Made by a program: the position numbers and the translations under genes
Shown: one piece after another, positions 25,530 through 34,522 of the stretch
How positions within the stretch are numbered: position 1 is the stretch's first letter
Layout of the letters: each line of letters opens with the position of its first letter
The notes under the pieces: model-generated
Told to the model about the DNA's origin: nothing
Seen by the model: only the letters and a program-made list of their open reading frames with translations
Databases searched by the model: none
Origin: Pseudomonas trivialis
Lineage (GTDB): Bacteria > Pseudomonadota > Gammaproteobacteria > Pseudomonadales > Pseudomonadaceae
Length of the DNA: 64,000 nucleotides
NCBI RefSeq assembly: GCF_001439805.1
Contig: NZ_JYLK01000008.1
Coordinates: forward strand, 1-64,000
Reading direction: 5' to 3'

Positions 25530-26258
25530 TCAGGGCGTCAGTTCCGTACTGAGGTAGTCGATCAGTGCCGCAATGTCCGGCTCCGACCTGCGCACGAAGT
25601 ACGACAGCTTGTGTTGCAGGGTCGTCGGGGCAAAAGCGCCGTACAGGTCCGGGCGCTGTTCTGCCAGCCATTGCAGCAGGTTGTCGATCAGGGTCTGGGG
25701 GGAGTGCGCGGCCAGATGCCCAAGCAGCGCCGGCGGAACCTGCCACCAGGGACTGGTTTTGGCGACGGTCACCGCACCCGTTGTCACCGTTAGCGGGCAG
25801 CCATTGATCAGGTAACGCTGAAACACCGGCAATACCTTCGAGGCGGCATCGCCCAAGTGTTGCAGCAGCGGCAGAAACCGGGCGCCGTCCCAGTAGCGCA
25901 AAAACACAGCCTGCCCCTCGGGCAGCAGCACCTTGGTCAGGCCCTGCAAATGGGCGATCACGGTTTCCAGCGGGCTGGACGACACCGCCAGCCATCCCCA
26001 ATCCGTCGATTCGCCGGCGGCGACCCAATCGAGAAAGGCGCAGCCCGGTTCGACATTGGCCACATAAGGCATGACCTCGCCCCACTGCGCATAGGCCGTC
26101 CCTGCCCATACAGGTTGGGGCGCGGGCCCGACAGCACTGGCTCGCCAGACGGCAAGCGGCGCCGCCGCGCTGGCATTGCCCAGCACCGCGTAGAGGGTTT
26201 CACCGGCCTGCAAAGGGCACCGCGCCAGCCAGGCACTGGGCGTCAAAGGAATAGGCAT
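25530..26258 (-). CDS. DUF4123 domain protein (T6SS effector adaptor, Tap/TEC type)
   Basis: A 242-residue cytoplasmic protein. The N-terminal half (LYAVLGNASAA...YVANVEPGCAFLDW) followed by the FRYWDGARFLPLLQ segment is the DUF4123 pattern. DUF4123 proteins load a specific cargo effector onto the VgrG encoded upstream. Its ATG shares one base with the vgrG stop. No effector gene follows: the next gene, only 73 bp away, is rlmJ. The cargo is therefore missing or encoded elsewhere. Confidence 0.85.
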   Translation of the reverse strand: MPIPLTPSAWLARCPLQAGETLYAVLGNASAAAPLAVWRASAVGPAPQPVWAGTAYAQWGEVMPYVANVEPGCAFLDWVAAGESTDWGWLAVSSSPLETVIAHLQGLTKVLLPEGQAVFLRYWDGARFLPLLQHLGDAASKVLPVFQRYLINGCPLTVTTGAVTVAKTSPWWQVPPALLGHLAAHSPQTLIDNLLQWLAEQRPDLYGAFAPTTLQHKLSYFVRRSEPDIAALIDYLSTELTP

Positions 26259-28273
26259 CAGGGGCGTTTCCTGTCGATGTTGGCATGTTCGGCGATGTCA
26301 CACTGCCCGTTCTTGCAGCGCTCACACTCTTCACAAAACGGCGCGCTGCGTTTCAGGCTCGCCACCTGCACCTGGCTCAGCGGCGCAAGCAGCTTGTCCG
26401 TCACGCCAGGCAGCAACGGCGCCGCCGCAGGAGCCGGCCCACCACCGACCTGAATCGGCACACTGCTGAAAATCCCGGCGGCCGACAGCGTGATCGACTG
26501 CCCCCCGGCCTGAATAGTGACGGTAGCCCCGGCATCAATCACCACACTTTGCCCCGCACCAATGCGGATGGAGCCCCCGGCCTGCACTTTCTGCGAACCG
26601 CCGACCACCAGATGATCGTCCTGCTTGAGCTCGGTGAGCCGATTGCCATGGGTGATGCGCTGTTCATCGCCCTGCAACTCATGGTGCGACTCGCCACCCA
26701 CCGTCACCCGCCGATGATGGTCGACCTGCACCTGCTGGTCATTGAGCACATGCTGGGTCCAGTCCCGCTGGGCGCGCAGGTAGATTTCCTCGGCGCCCTT
26801 GCGGTCCTCGATGCGCAACTCATTGTAACCCCCGCCGCCAGGGCTGCTCTGGCTGCGCAAGATGCTGCGGGTCTTGTCCGCCGGCAGGTCGAGGGGCACG
26901 GGTGTGGAGGCATTGGGCAGGCAGCCCATCACGACTGGCATATCGATATCGCCGTTGATGAACCCCACCAGCACTTCCATGCCCACGCGAGGAATCAACA
27001 CCGTCCCGTAGCGATCATGAGCCCAATTGCTGGCAACCCTCAGCCAGCAGCTGGAATGCTCGTTATGCTTTCCATCGCGATCCCAGGCCATTTGGACCTT
27101 GACCCGGCCGTATTCGTCGCAATGAATCTCGCTGTCGACGGGCCCGGTGACCACGGCATTCTGAAAGCCGGATATTTGTGGCCGCGACGTTATCAGCGGG
27201 GTGCGAAACACAGCGTCCCAGGGCGTTACCGTAAATTCGTTGCTGTAGCCCTGGGGCGACTGGCTTTCATATTCATCAGGCGCAGACTCCTCCAGCACTT
27301 GAGGTTGCCGCCCCGAATGACCCAGATGAGTGATCAGCCACAAGTCATTCCATTCCTGACGAGGGTGGCCGGTCATCTTCAAAAACTGCCCGCAAGCCAA
27401 CGCTGACTGGTCGCTGTTCCCCTTGGCCTGGCGATAATCGCTTCGATGACGCTCCAACAGGCGTCGCGCCAGGTAATTACCGTGATCGCGGTCGGTAAAA
27501 TATCCGGGGTAGCCCTGCGCATTCAGCACGGGAAGCTGCTCGCCGGAGGTTGCGCTTTCCAGTATCACGTTCGGCTTCCTGAAATCGTAGTCCCGCAGGT
27601 TCACACCCGTGCTGCGCGTCTCCATCCGCAGGATGAAGCACTTGATCGCGGGCGTGTCGGCGACCAATCCGAAACCTGGCGAGTACGCAATGGGCTCATC
27701 TGGTTGGGCAAACACGCTTTGATCATCGCCGAACACCAACAGATGGCGCTCGGGGCTGTGCTGAAAGTGGTAGTGAATACCCGACTCGACGCACAAGCGC
27801 TGGACGAAATCCAGATCGGTTTCGTCAAACTGCACACAATACTCACGCTCGGGATACTTCCCGCTCAGTTTGAACGCGAAGCTATCGGCCTGGATGGCTT
27901 GCGCCTCCAGCACCAGCGCAATAATTTGCGGCACGGTTTTTTTCTGGAAAATCCGCTGGTGGGTACTCCTCTCCAAATAAGCCAGCTGCGGCGACAGGAC
28001 CATCTGGTAATGGGTAAATCGCTTGCCCGAATCACCCTGCCCCACCTGATAGACCTGACCGTGAACGCCTCGGCCTCGCGCATCAAATGAAAGGAAGGCC
28101 TGGCGGTGCATCAAGCTTTCAATGTCCAGATCGGGACGCTCGCTGACCAGCTCAAGCTCATAGTAGAAAGGGGTACTGATCCACTCGTCACCCCGAAAAC
28201 TCAACACTTTCAGCTCACTGGGCTGCCCGTCGAGGGTCAGGGTAAAATTACGTTGATTGGCAGGCGCGAACAT
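26258..28273 (-). CDS. vgrG: Type VI secretion tip protein VgrG (TssI)
   Basis: A 671-residue spike protein. It has a gp27-like N-terminal region (FTLTLDGQPSELKVLSFRGDEW), a gp5/OB-like domain with the hallmark VLIPRVGMEVLVGFINGDIDMPVVMG (two pieces of that segment are diagnostic), a DUF2345-type beta-helix, and a Cys-rich tail (CEECERCKNGQCDIAE). There is no extra enzymatic C-terminal domain, so it should carry a separate cargo through the adjacent DUF4123 adaptor. The start ATG 28273 (MFAPANQRN) is the family start. No structural T6SS genes are in the window, so this is an orphan vgrG island. Confidence 0.95.
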   Translation of the reverse strand: MFAPANQRNFTLTLDGQPSELKVLSFRGDEWISTPFYYELELVSERPDLDIESLMHRQAFLSFDARGRGVHGQVYQVGQGDSGKRFTHYQMVLSPQLAYLERSTHQRIFQKKTVPQIIALVLEAQAIQADSFAFKLSGKYPEREYCVQFDETDLDFVQRLCVESGIHYHFQHSPERHLLVFGDDQSVFAQPDEPIAYSPGFGLVADTPAIKCFILRMETRSTGVNLRDYDFRKPNVILESATSGEQLPVLNAQGYPGYFTDRDHGNYLARRLLERHRSDYRQAKGNSDQSALACGQFLKMTGHPRQEWNDLWLITHLGHSGRQPQVLEESAPDEYESQSPQGYSNEFTVTPWDAVFRTPLITSRPQISGFQNAVVTGPVDSEIHCDEYGRVKVQMAWDRDGKHNEHSSCWLRVASNWAHDRYGTVLIPRVGMEVLVGFINGDIDMPVVMGCLPNASTPVPLDLPADKTRSILRSQSSPGGGGYNELRIEDRKGAEEIYLRAQRDWTQHVLNDQQVQVDHHRRVTVGGESHHELQGDEQRITHGNRLTELKQDDHLVVGGSQKVQAGGSIRIGAGQSVVIDAGATVTIQAGGQSITLSAAGIFSSVPIQVGGGPAPAAAPLLPGVTDKLLAPLSQVQVASLKRSAPFCEECERCKNGQCDIAEHANIDRKRP

Positions 28274-28407
28274 CCGGTGTTTCTCTGCAAAGGGTAGGCG
28301 AGCGATTCTGCCCCACCCCCCTGCTCTACCGAGCACACGCCTTTTAAATCAGTAAAACCCTACAGCGGCATGTCTGAAACTTCCTCGTACCGGCATGAAC
28401 CGGATGC

Positions 28408-28440
28408 AAAAAAGGCCCGCAATCCGTAGGACGCGGGCCT
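28408..28440 (-). terminator. Intrinsic terminator of putP
   Basis: On the minus strand AGGCCCGC and GCGGGCCT form an 8-bp stem (28413-28420 / 28433-28440) followed by six T. It lies 37 bp beyond the putP stop. Confidence 0.85.
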
Positions 28441-28476
28441 CTCTTTCAACTCAACGGGCGCTTGACGCCCACCGAA

Positions 28477-29961
28477 TTACTTGTTGAGGTTGTAGTCTTT
28501 TTCCGCAGCATCAAAACGCTCGAGCATCGCAGCGGTCGGTGCGCCCATTTTGCTGACGAAGTAGATCGCGAGGCTGGCGAAAATAAAGCCGGGGATGATT
28601 TCGTACAGCCCCAGCAATTCGAACTGCTTCCACACGATCACGGTAATTGCACCGACCAGGATGCCGGCCAGTGCGCCGTTGCGGGTCATGTGCTTCCAGA
28701 TCACGGAGATCAGCACCACCGGGCCGAACGCAGCACCGAAACCGGCCCAGGCGTAGCTCACCAGACCGAGCACACGGTTTTCCGGATTGGCGGCCATGGC
28801 AATGGCGATCAACGCCACCACCAGCACCATGATGCGGCCCACCCACACCAGCTCAAGCTGGGAAGCGCCCTTGCGCAGGAACGCCTTGTAGAAGTCTTCG
28901 GTCAGGGCGCTGGAACACACCAGCAACTGGCAGCTCAGGGTGCTCATCACGGCCGCGAGGATGGCCGACAGCAGTACACCGGCGATCCAGGGGTTGAACA
29001 GCAGCTTGGCCAGCTCGATGAACACACGCTCGGGGTTTTCGGTCACGGGACTGGCCACTTCCGGGTGCGCCGAGAAATAGGCAATGCCGAAGAAGCCCAC
29101 CGCCACGGTGCCGCCCAGGCACAGGATCATCCAGGTCATGGAGATGCGACGTGCGTTGGCGATTGACTTGACCGAATCCGCCGCCATGAAGCGCGCCAGG
29201 ATATGCGGCTGACCGAAGTAACCCAGGCCCCAGCCCATCAGCGAGATGATGCCGATGAAGGTGGTGTTTTTGAGCATGTCGAAGTGGGTCGGGTCCTGGG
29301 CTTCAATCGCCAGGAACGTGGTGTCGACACCGCCGGTGGCCAGCAGCACGATGATCGGCGTGAGGATCAACGCGAAGATCATCAGGGTGGCCTGCACGGT
29401 ATCGGTCCAGCTCACCGCCAGGAAACCACCGATGAAGGTGTAGGCAATCGTCGCCGCCGCACCGGCCCACAACGCCGTCTCGTAGGACATGCCGAAGGTG
29501 CTTTCAAACAGGCGGGCACCGGCCACGATGCCGGAGGCGCAGTAAATGGTGAAGAACACCAGGATCACCACCGCAGAGATAATGCGCAGCAGGCCGCTGT
29601 TGTCTTCGAAGCGGCTGGAGAAGTAGTCCGGCAGGGTCAGGGCATCGCCGTTATGCTCGGTCTGAACCCGCAGGCGACCGGCCACGAACAGCCAGTTAAG
29701 GTAGGCACCGACGATCAGGCCGATGGCGATCCAGCTTTCCGACAGGCCGGACATGTAGATCGCGCCCGGCAGGCCCATCAACAACCAGCCGCTCATATCG
29801 GAAGCACCGGCCGACAAGGCAGTGACCACGCTGCCGAGGCTGCGACCGCCCAGGATGTAATCGGACAGGTTGTTGGTGGAGCGATAGGCCATAAGGCCAA
29901 TCAGCACCATTGCTGCGATGTAGATCACGAACGTGATCAGGGTAGGATTGCTAACGCTCAT
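28477..29961 (-). CDS. putP: Sodium/proline symporter PutP
   Basis: A 494-residue inner-membrane transporter of the SSS family with about 13 transmembrane segments. Conserved features include GGRSLGSVVTALSAGASDMSGWLLMG (Na+ and proline sites in the first helices) and GGFLAVSWTDTVQ. It is divergent from putA, sharing a 458-bp control region with PutA-type boxes. It imports proline for PutA. The length matches E. coli PutP. Confidence 0.96.
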   Translation of the reverse strand: MSVSNPTLITFVIYIAAMVLIGLMAYRSTNNLSDYILGGRSLGSVVTALSAGASDMSGWLLMGLPGAIYMSGLSESWIAIGLIVGAYLNWLFVAGRLRVQTEHNGDALTLPDYFSSRFEDNSGLLRIISAVVILVFFTIYCASGIVAGARLFESTFGMSYETALWAGAAATIAYTFIGGFLAVSWTDTVQATLMIFALILTPIIVLLATGGVDTTFLAIEAQDPTHFDMLKNTTFIGIISLMGWGLGYFGQPHILARFMAADSVKSIANARRISMTWMILCLGGTVAVGFFGIAYFSAHPEVASPVTENPERVFIELAKLLFNPWIAGVLLSAILAAVMSTLSCQLLVCSSALTEDFYKAFLRKGASQLELVWVGRIMVLVVALIAIAMAANPENRVLGLVSYAWAGFGAAFGPVVLISVIWKHMTRNGALAGILVGAITVIVWKQFELLGLYEIIPGFIFASLAIYFVSKMGAPTAAMLERFDAAEKDYNLNK

Positions 29962-30107
29962 AAGAGTGACGCCCTGGCATTGTTTTTATGTAGCGACGGT
30001 CTCGCACGCTACCTGCTGTGTAGCGGATAGACGAACCTGCGTGCCGCGCATTTATGACTGGCGTTTCCCCAGGAAAGCCGCCAGCCGATGAACCGAACCT
30101 CGAAGGT

Positions 30108-30345
30108 GGTTGCACCTTGGCGCGAATGCTATTCAACAAAGCAAATAAGGTGCAACCAGTTTCTTGAGAATAAGTTGCACCTTTGGGACTTTCAGTCAAA
30201 AAGGCGGTTTTTTGCTCCTTTTCGGAGCAAGCCATGCACGCCTCAGACGCAAAATGCACCAGCAAGAAACACGCCCAGCCATGCGCTGAATGTTTCGGAT
30301 GAAACGTCGAATGTTTCATGCATAAAAGGGTTGCACCCGGTTGCA
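30108..30345. promoter_or_regulatory. putP-putA control region with five GTTGCA PutA boxes
   Basis: The hexamer GTTGCA, the binding consensus reported for the E. coli PutA ribbon-helix-helix domain, occurs at 30109-30114, 30151-30156 (reverse), 30174-30179, 30330-30335 and 30340-30345. The surrounding sequence is usually GGTTGCACC. A further copy lies inside putA at 30560-30565. The spread over both promoter-proximal ends fits autogenous repression of putA and putP in the absence of proline. The rest of the 458-bp gap shows no gene. Confidence 0.75.
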
Positions 30346-30419
30346 CCTTCGCCTGTGCTAACGCTAATCTTGCCGCCAGCAGATGCCACTCGGTTAGTGG
30401 CACCCATGAGGATAAGAAA

Positions 30420-33400
30420 ATGGCTACGACCACCCTTGGGGTCAAACTCGACGACCCGACCCGCGAACGCCTCAAGGCCGCCGCGACCTCCATTGATCGC
30501 ACGCCGCACTGGCTGATCAAGCAGGCAATTTTCAATTACCTGGAGAAACTGGAGGGTGGTGCAACCCTGACCGAGCTCAACGGTTTGAGCAGCAAGGAAG
30601 CCGATGAAGCGGGCGAGGTCCAGGCCGACCACGCACACCAGTGCTTCCTTGAGTTCGCCGAAAGCATCCTGCCCCAGTCCGTGCTGCGCGCCTCGATCAC
30701 CGCCGCTTACCGCCGACCGGAGCCGGAAGTGGTGCCGATGCTGATCGAACAGGCACGCCTGCCGGCGTCGATGGCCGAAGCCACCAACACGCTGGCCGCC
30801 TCGATTGCCGAGAAGCTGCGCAATCAGAAAAGCGCTGGCGGCCGTGCCGGGATTGTCCAGGGCCTGCTGCAGGAGTTTTCCCTGTCGTCCCAGGAAGGCG
30901 TGGCGCTGATGTGCCTGGCCGAAGCGCTGCTGCGCATCCCGGACAAGGGCACCCGCGACGCGCTGATCCGCGACAAGATCAGCACCGGCAACTGGCACCC
31001 GCACCTGGGCAACAGCCCGTCGCTGTTCGTCAACGCCGCCACCTGGGGCCTGCTGTTGACCGGCAAGCTGGTCGCTACCCATAACGAGGCGGGTTTGACC
31101 TCGTCCCTGAGTCGCATCATCGGCAAAAGCGGCGAGCCGATGATCCGCAAGGGCGTCGACATGGCCATGCGCCTGATGGGCGAACAGTTCGTCACCGGCG
31201 AAACCATCGCCGAAGCCCTGGCCAATGCGAGCAAGTTCGAAGCCAAGGGCTTCCGCTATTCCTACGACATGCTCGGCGAAGCCGCGCTCACCGAACACGA
31301 TGCGCAGAAGTACCTCGCGTCGTACGAACAAGCCATTCATTCCATCGGCAAAGCGTCCCACGGCCGTGGGATTTATGAAGGCCCGGGCATCTCCATCAAG
31401 CTGTCGGCCCTGCACCCGCGCTACAGCCGTGCACAGTACGAGCGCGTGATGGACGAGTTGTACCCGCGCCTGCTCTCGCTGACCCTGCTGGCCAAGCACT
31501 ACGATATCGGCCTGAACATTGACGCCGAAGAAGCCGACCGCCTGGAGCTGTCCCTGGACCTGCTCGAACGCCTGTGCTTCGAGCCGCAGCTGACCGGCTG
31601 GAACGGCATCGGCTTTGTGATCCAGGCCTACCAGAAGCGTTGCCCGTATGTAATCGACTATGTGATCGACCTGGCGCGCCGCAGCCGTCATCGCCTGATG
31701 ATCCGCCTGGTCAAGGGCGCGTACTGGGACAGCGAAATCAAGCGCGCCCAGGTCGAAGGCCTCGAAGGCTACCCGGTGTATACGCGCAAGGTGTACACCG
31801 ATGTTTCCTACATTGCCTGCGCCCGCAAACTGCTGTCGGTGCCGGAAGCCATCTACCCGCAGTTCGCCACGCACAACGCCCACACTCTGTCAGCCATCTA
31901 CCATATCGCCGGTCAGAACTATTACCCCGGCCAGTACGAGTTCCAGTGCCTGCACGGCATGGGCGAGCCGTTGTACGAGCAAGTGGTGGGCAAGGTATCC
32001 GAGGGCAAGCTGAACCGTCCGTGCCGCGTGTACGCCCCGGTCGGCACCCACGAAACGTTGCTGGCCTACCTGGTGCGCCGCCTGCTGGAAAACGGCGCCA
32101 ACACCTCGTTCGTCAACCGCATTGCCGACCAGTCCATCTCCATTCAGGAGCTGGTGGCCGACCCGGTGGCCAGCATCGAGCAAATGGCCACGCTGGAAGG
32201 CGGCTTCGGCCTGCCGCACCCGCGTATCCCGTTGCCGCGCGACCTGTACGGCAGCGATCGCGCCAATTCGGCCGGTATCGACCTGGCCAACGAACATCGG
32301 CTGGCGTCGCTGTCCTGCGCCCTGCTCGCCACGGCCCACAACGACTGGAAAGCCGCGCCGATGCTCGGTTGCGCGTCCAGCGATCAGGCGGCGGCGCCGG
32401 TGCTCAACCCGTCCGACCTGCGTGACATCGTCGGCCACGTGCAGGAAGCCACCATCGAAGACGTCGACAATGCAATCCAGTGCGCCATCAGCGCCGGCCC
32501 GATCTGGCAGGCCACCCCGCCTGCCGAACGCGCTGCCATCCTGGAACGCGCCGCCGACCTGATGGAAGGCGAAATCCAGCCGCTGATGGGCCTGCTGGCC
32601 CGCGAAGCCGGCAAGACCTTCGCCAACGCCATCGCCGAAGTGCGCGAAGCCGTGGACTTCCTGCGTTATTACGCGGTGCAGGCGCGCAACGACTTCACCA
32701 ACGACGCCCATCGCCCCCTCGGCCCGGTGGTGTGCATCAGCCCGTGGAACTTCCCGCTGGCGATCTTCAGCGGTCAAGTCGCTGCCGCACTGGCCGCCGG
32801 CAACCCGGTATTGGCCAAGCCAGCCGAGCAGACGCCGCTGGTCGCCGCCCAAGCCGTGCGCATCCTGCTGGAAGCCGGCATACCTGAAGGCGTACTGCAA
32901 CTGCTGCCGGGCCAGGGCGAAAGCGTGGGTGCCCGTCTGGTGGGCGATGAGCGCGTCAAAGGCGTGATGTTCACCGGCTCCACCGAGGTCGCGCGTCTGC
33001 TGCAACGCAATGTCGCCGGTCGCCTCGATGCCCAGGGTCGTCCGATCCCGCTGATCGCCGAAACCGGCGGCCAGAACGCGATGATCGTTGACTCCTCGGC
33101 GCTCACCGAACAAGTGGTGATCGACGTGGTGTCCTCGGCGTTCGACAGTGCCGGCCAACGCTGCTCGGCCCTGCGTGTGCTGTGCCTGCAGGAAGATTCG
33201 GCTGACCGCGTCATCGAAATGCTCAAGGGCGCCATGGCTGAATGCCGCCTGGGCAACCCGGAGCGCCTGTCGGTGGACATCGGCCCGGTGATCGACGCCG
33301 AAGCCAAGGCCGGCATCGAGAAACACATCCAGGCCATGCGCGACAAAGGCCGCAACGTGTATCAGGTGGCGATTGCCGACGGCGAAGAAATCAAGCGCGG

Positions 33401-34373
33401 CACTTTCGTGATGCCCACTCTGATCGAGCTGGAAAGCTTCGACGAGCTGCAACGGGAGATCTTCGGCCCGGTGCTGCACGTGGTGCGCTACAAGCGCAAG
33501 GAGATCGACCAGCTCATCGGCCAGATCAATGCGTCCGGCTATGGCCTGACCCTGGGCGTGCACACCCGTATCGACGAGACCATCGCCAAGGTGATCGACA
33601 ACGTCAATGCCGGTAACGTCTACGTCAACCGCAACATTGTGGGTGCCGTGGTCGGCGTGCAGCCGTTCGGCGGCGAAGGCCTGTCGGGCACCGGCCCGAA
33701 AGCCGGCGGCCCGCTGTACCTGTACCGCCTGCTGTCGACCCGTCCTACGGATGCCATCGAGCAATCCTTCGTGCGCGGCGACAACCTGGCCGCACCGGAC
33801 GTACGCCTGCGCGATGCCATGAGCGCGCCACTGAACGCCCTGAAAACCTGGGCCGACAGCCACACCTTCAGCGAACTGAGCGCCCTGTGCTCTCAGTTCG
33901 CCGCGCAATCGCAAAGCGGTATCACCCGCCAACTGGCGGGCCCGACCGGCGAACGCAACAGCTACGCCATCCTGCCCCGCGAGCACGTGTTGTGCCTGGC
34001 GCAAATAGAGGGCGATCTGTTGACCCAACTGGCGGCGGTTTTGGCCGTTGGCGGCTCGGCGGTATGGCCGGAAACCGACCTGACCAAGGCCTTGTTCCCA
34101 CGCCTGCCGAAGGAGATTCAGGCGAAGATCAAGCGCGTGGCCGACTGGACCAAAGACGAGGTGGTGTTCGACGCGGTCCTGCACCATGGCGACTCCGACC
34201 AACTGCGCGCGGTGTGCCAGCAAGTGGCGCAGCGTGGCGGGGCGATTGTCGGGGTGCATGGTTTGTCACAGGGTGAAACGTCGATTGCCCTGGAGCGTCT
34301 GGTCATCGAGCGCGCGTTGAGCGTGAACACCGCCGCGGCAGGCGGCAACGCCAGCCTGATGACCATCGGCTAA
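30420..34373 (+). CDS. putA: Trifunctional PutA: transcriptional repressor, proline dehydrogenase, P5C dehydrogenase
   Basis: A 1317-residue enzyme oxidising proline to glutamate. Residues 1-47 form the ribbon-helix-helix DNA-binding domain (TTLGVKLDDPTRERLKAAA). The FAD-dependent proline dehydrogenase barrel spans about 190-570, with RLVKGAYWDSEIKRAQ. The aldehyde dehydrogenase domain (about 650-1110) has catalytic Glu in AETGGQN (near 881) and Cys in AGQRCSALR (near 915), and a C-terminal domain follows. Start ATG 30420 has GAGGAT upstream and is the family start. The presence of the RHH domain predicts self-regulation through the boxes upstream. Confidence 0.97.
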   Translation: MATTTLGVKLDDPTRERLKAAATSIDRTPHWLIKQAIFNYLEKLEGGATLTELNGLSSKEADEAGEVQADHAHQCFLEFAESILPQSVLRASITAAYRRPEPEVVPMLIEQARLPASMAEATNTLAASIAEKLRNQKSAGGRAGIVQGLLQEFSLSSQEGVALMCLAEALLRIPDKGTRDALIRDKISTGNWHPHLGNSPSLFVNAATWGLLLTGKLVATHNEAGLTSSLSRIIGKSGEPMIRKGVDMAMRLMGEQFVTGETIAEALANASKFEAKGFRYSYDMLGEAALTEHDAQKYLASYEQAIHSIGKASHGRGIYEGPGISIKLSALHPRYSRAQYERVMDELYPRLLSLTLLAKHYDIGLNIDAEEADRLELSLDLLERLCFEPQLTGWNGIGFVIQAYQKRCPYVIDYVIDLARRSRHRLMIRLVKGAYWDSEIKRAQVEGLEGYPVYTRKVYTDVSYIACARKLLSVPEAIYPQFATHNAHTLSAIYHIAGQNYYPGQYEFQCLHGMGEPLYEQVVGKVSEGKLNRPCRVYAPVGTHETLLAYLVRRLLENGANTSFVNRIADQSISIQELVADPVASIEQMATLEGGFGLPHPRIPLPRDLYGSDRANSAGIDLANEHRLASLSCALLATAHNDWKAAPMLGCASSDQAAAPVLNPSDLRDIVGHVQEATIEDVDNAIQCAISAGPIWQATPPAERAAILERAADLMEGEIQPLMGLLAREAGKTFANAIAEVREAVDFLRYYAVQARNDFTNDAHRPLGPVVCISPWNFPLAIFSGQVAAALAAGNPVLAKPAEQTPLVAAQAVRILLEAGIPEGVLQLLPGQGESVGARLVGDERVKGVMFTGSTEVARLLQRNVAGRLDAQGRPIPLIAETGGQNAMIVDSSALTEQVVIDVVSSAFDSAGQRCSALRVLCLQEDSADRVIEMLKGAMAECRLGNPERLSVDIGPVIDAEAKAGIEKHIQAMRDKGRNVYQVAIADGEEIKRGTFVMPTLIELESFDELQREIFGPVLHVVRYKRKEIDQLIGQINASGYGLTLGVHTRIDETIAKVIDNVNAGNVYVNRNIVGAVVGVQPFGGEGLSGTGPKAGGPLYLYRLLSTRPTDAIEQSFVRGDNLAAPDVRLRDAMSAPLNALKTWADSHTFSELSALCSQFAAQSQSGITRQLAGPTGERNSYAILPREHVLCLAQIEGDLLTQLAAVLAVGGSAVWPETDLTKALFPRLPKEIQAKIKRVADWTKDEVVFDAVLHHGDSDQLRAVCQQVAQRGGAIVGVHGLSQGETSIALERLVIERALSVNTAAAGGNASLMTIG

Positions 34374-34392
34374 CTGACGAAATGCGGTAAAG

Positions 34393-34422
34393 ATGTGGGA
34401 GGGGGCTTGCCCCCTCCCACAT
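34393..34422. repeat. Single REP palindrome after putA
   Basis: ATGTGGGAGGGGGC-TT-GCCCCCTCCCACAT is a perfect 14-bp inverted repeat 20 bp after the putA stop. It belongs to the GGGAGGGGGC variant of the local REP family and could act as a transcript end. Confidence 0.85.
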
Positions 34423-34522
34423 TGGGTCTGCGTTCTGCTCTTCCATCACGCAAATCAATCTTGCTATCCAGCCTCTATTGGCGCACTTAGACTCAGGCCA
34501 TTCCCTTAGAAGGTAAGCCGCC

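Noticed and set aside
31890..34259. 789-codon antisense frame in putA
   Set aside because: Same cause: strong third-position GC bias in putA keeps the opposite frame open. No ribosome site or recognisable domain.
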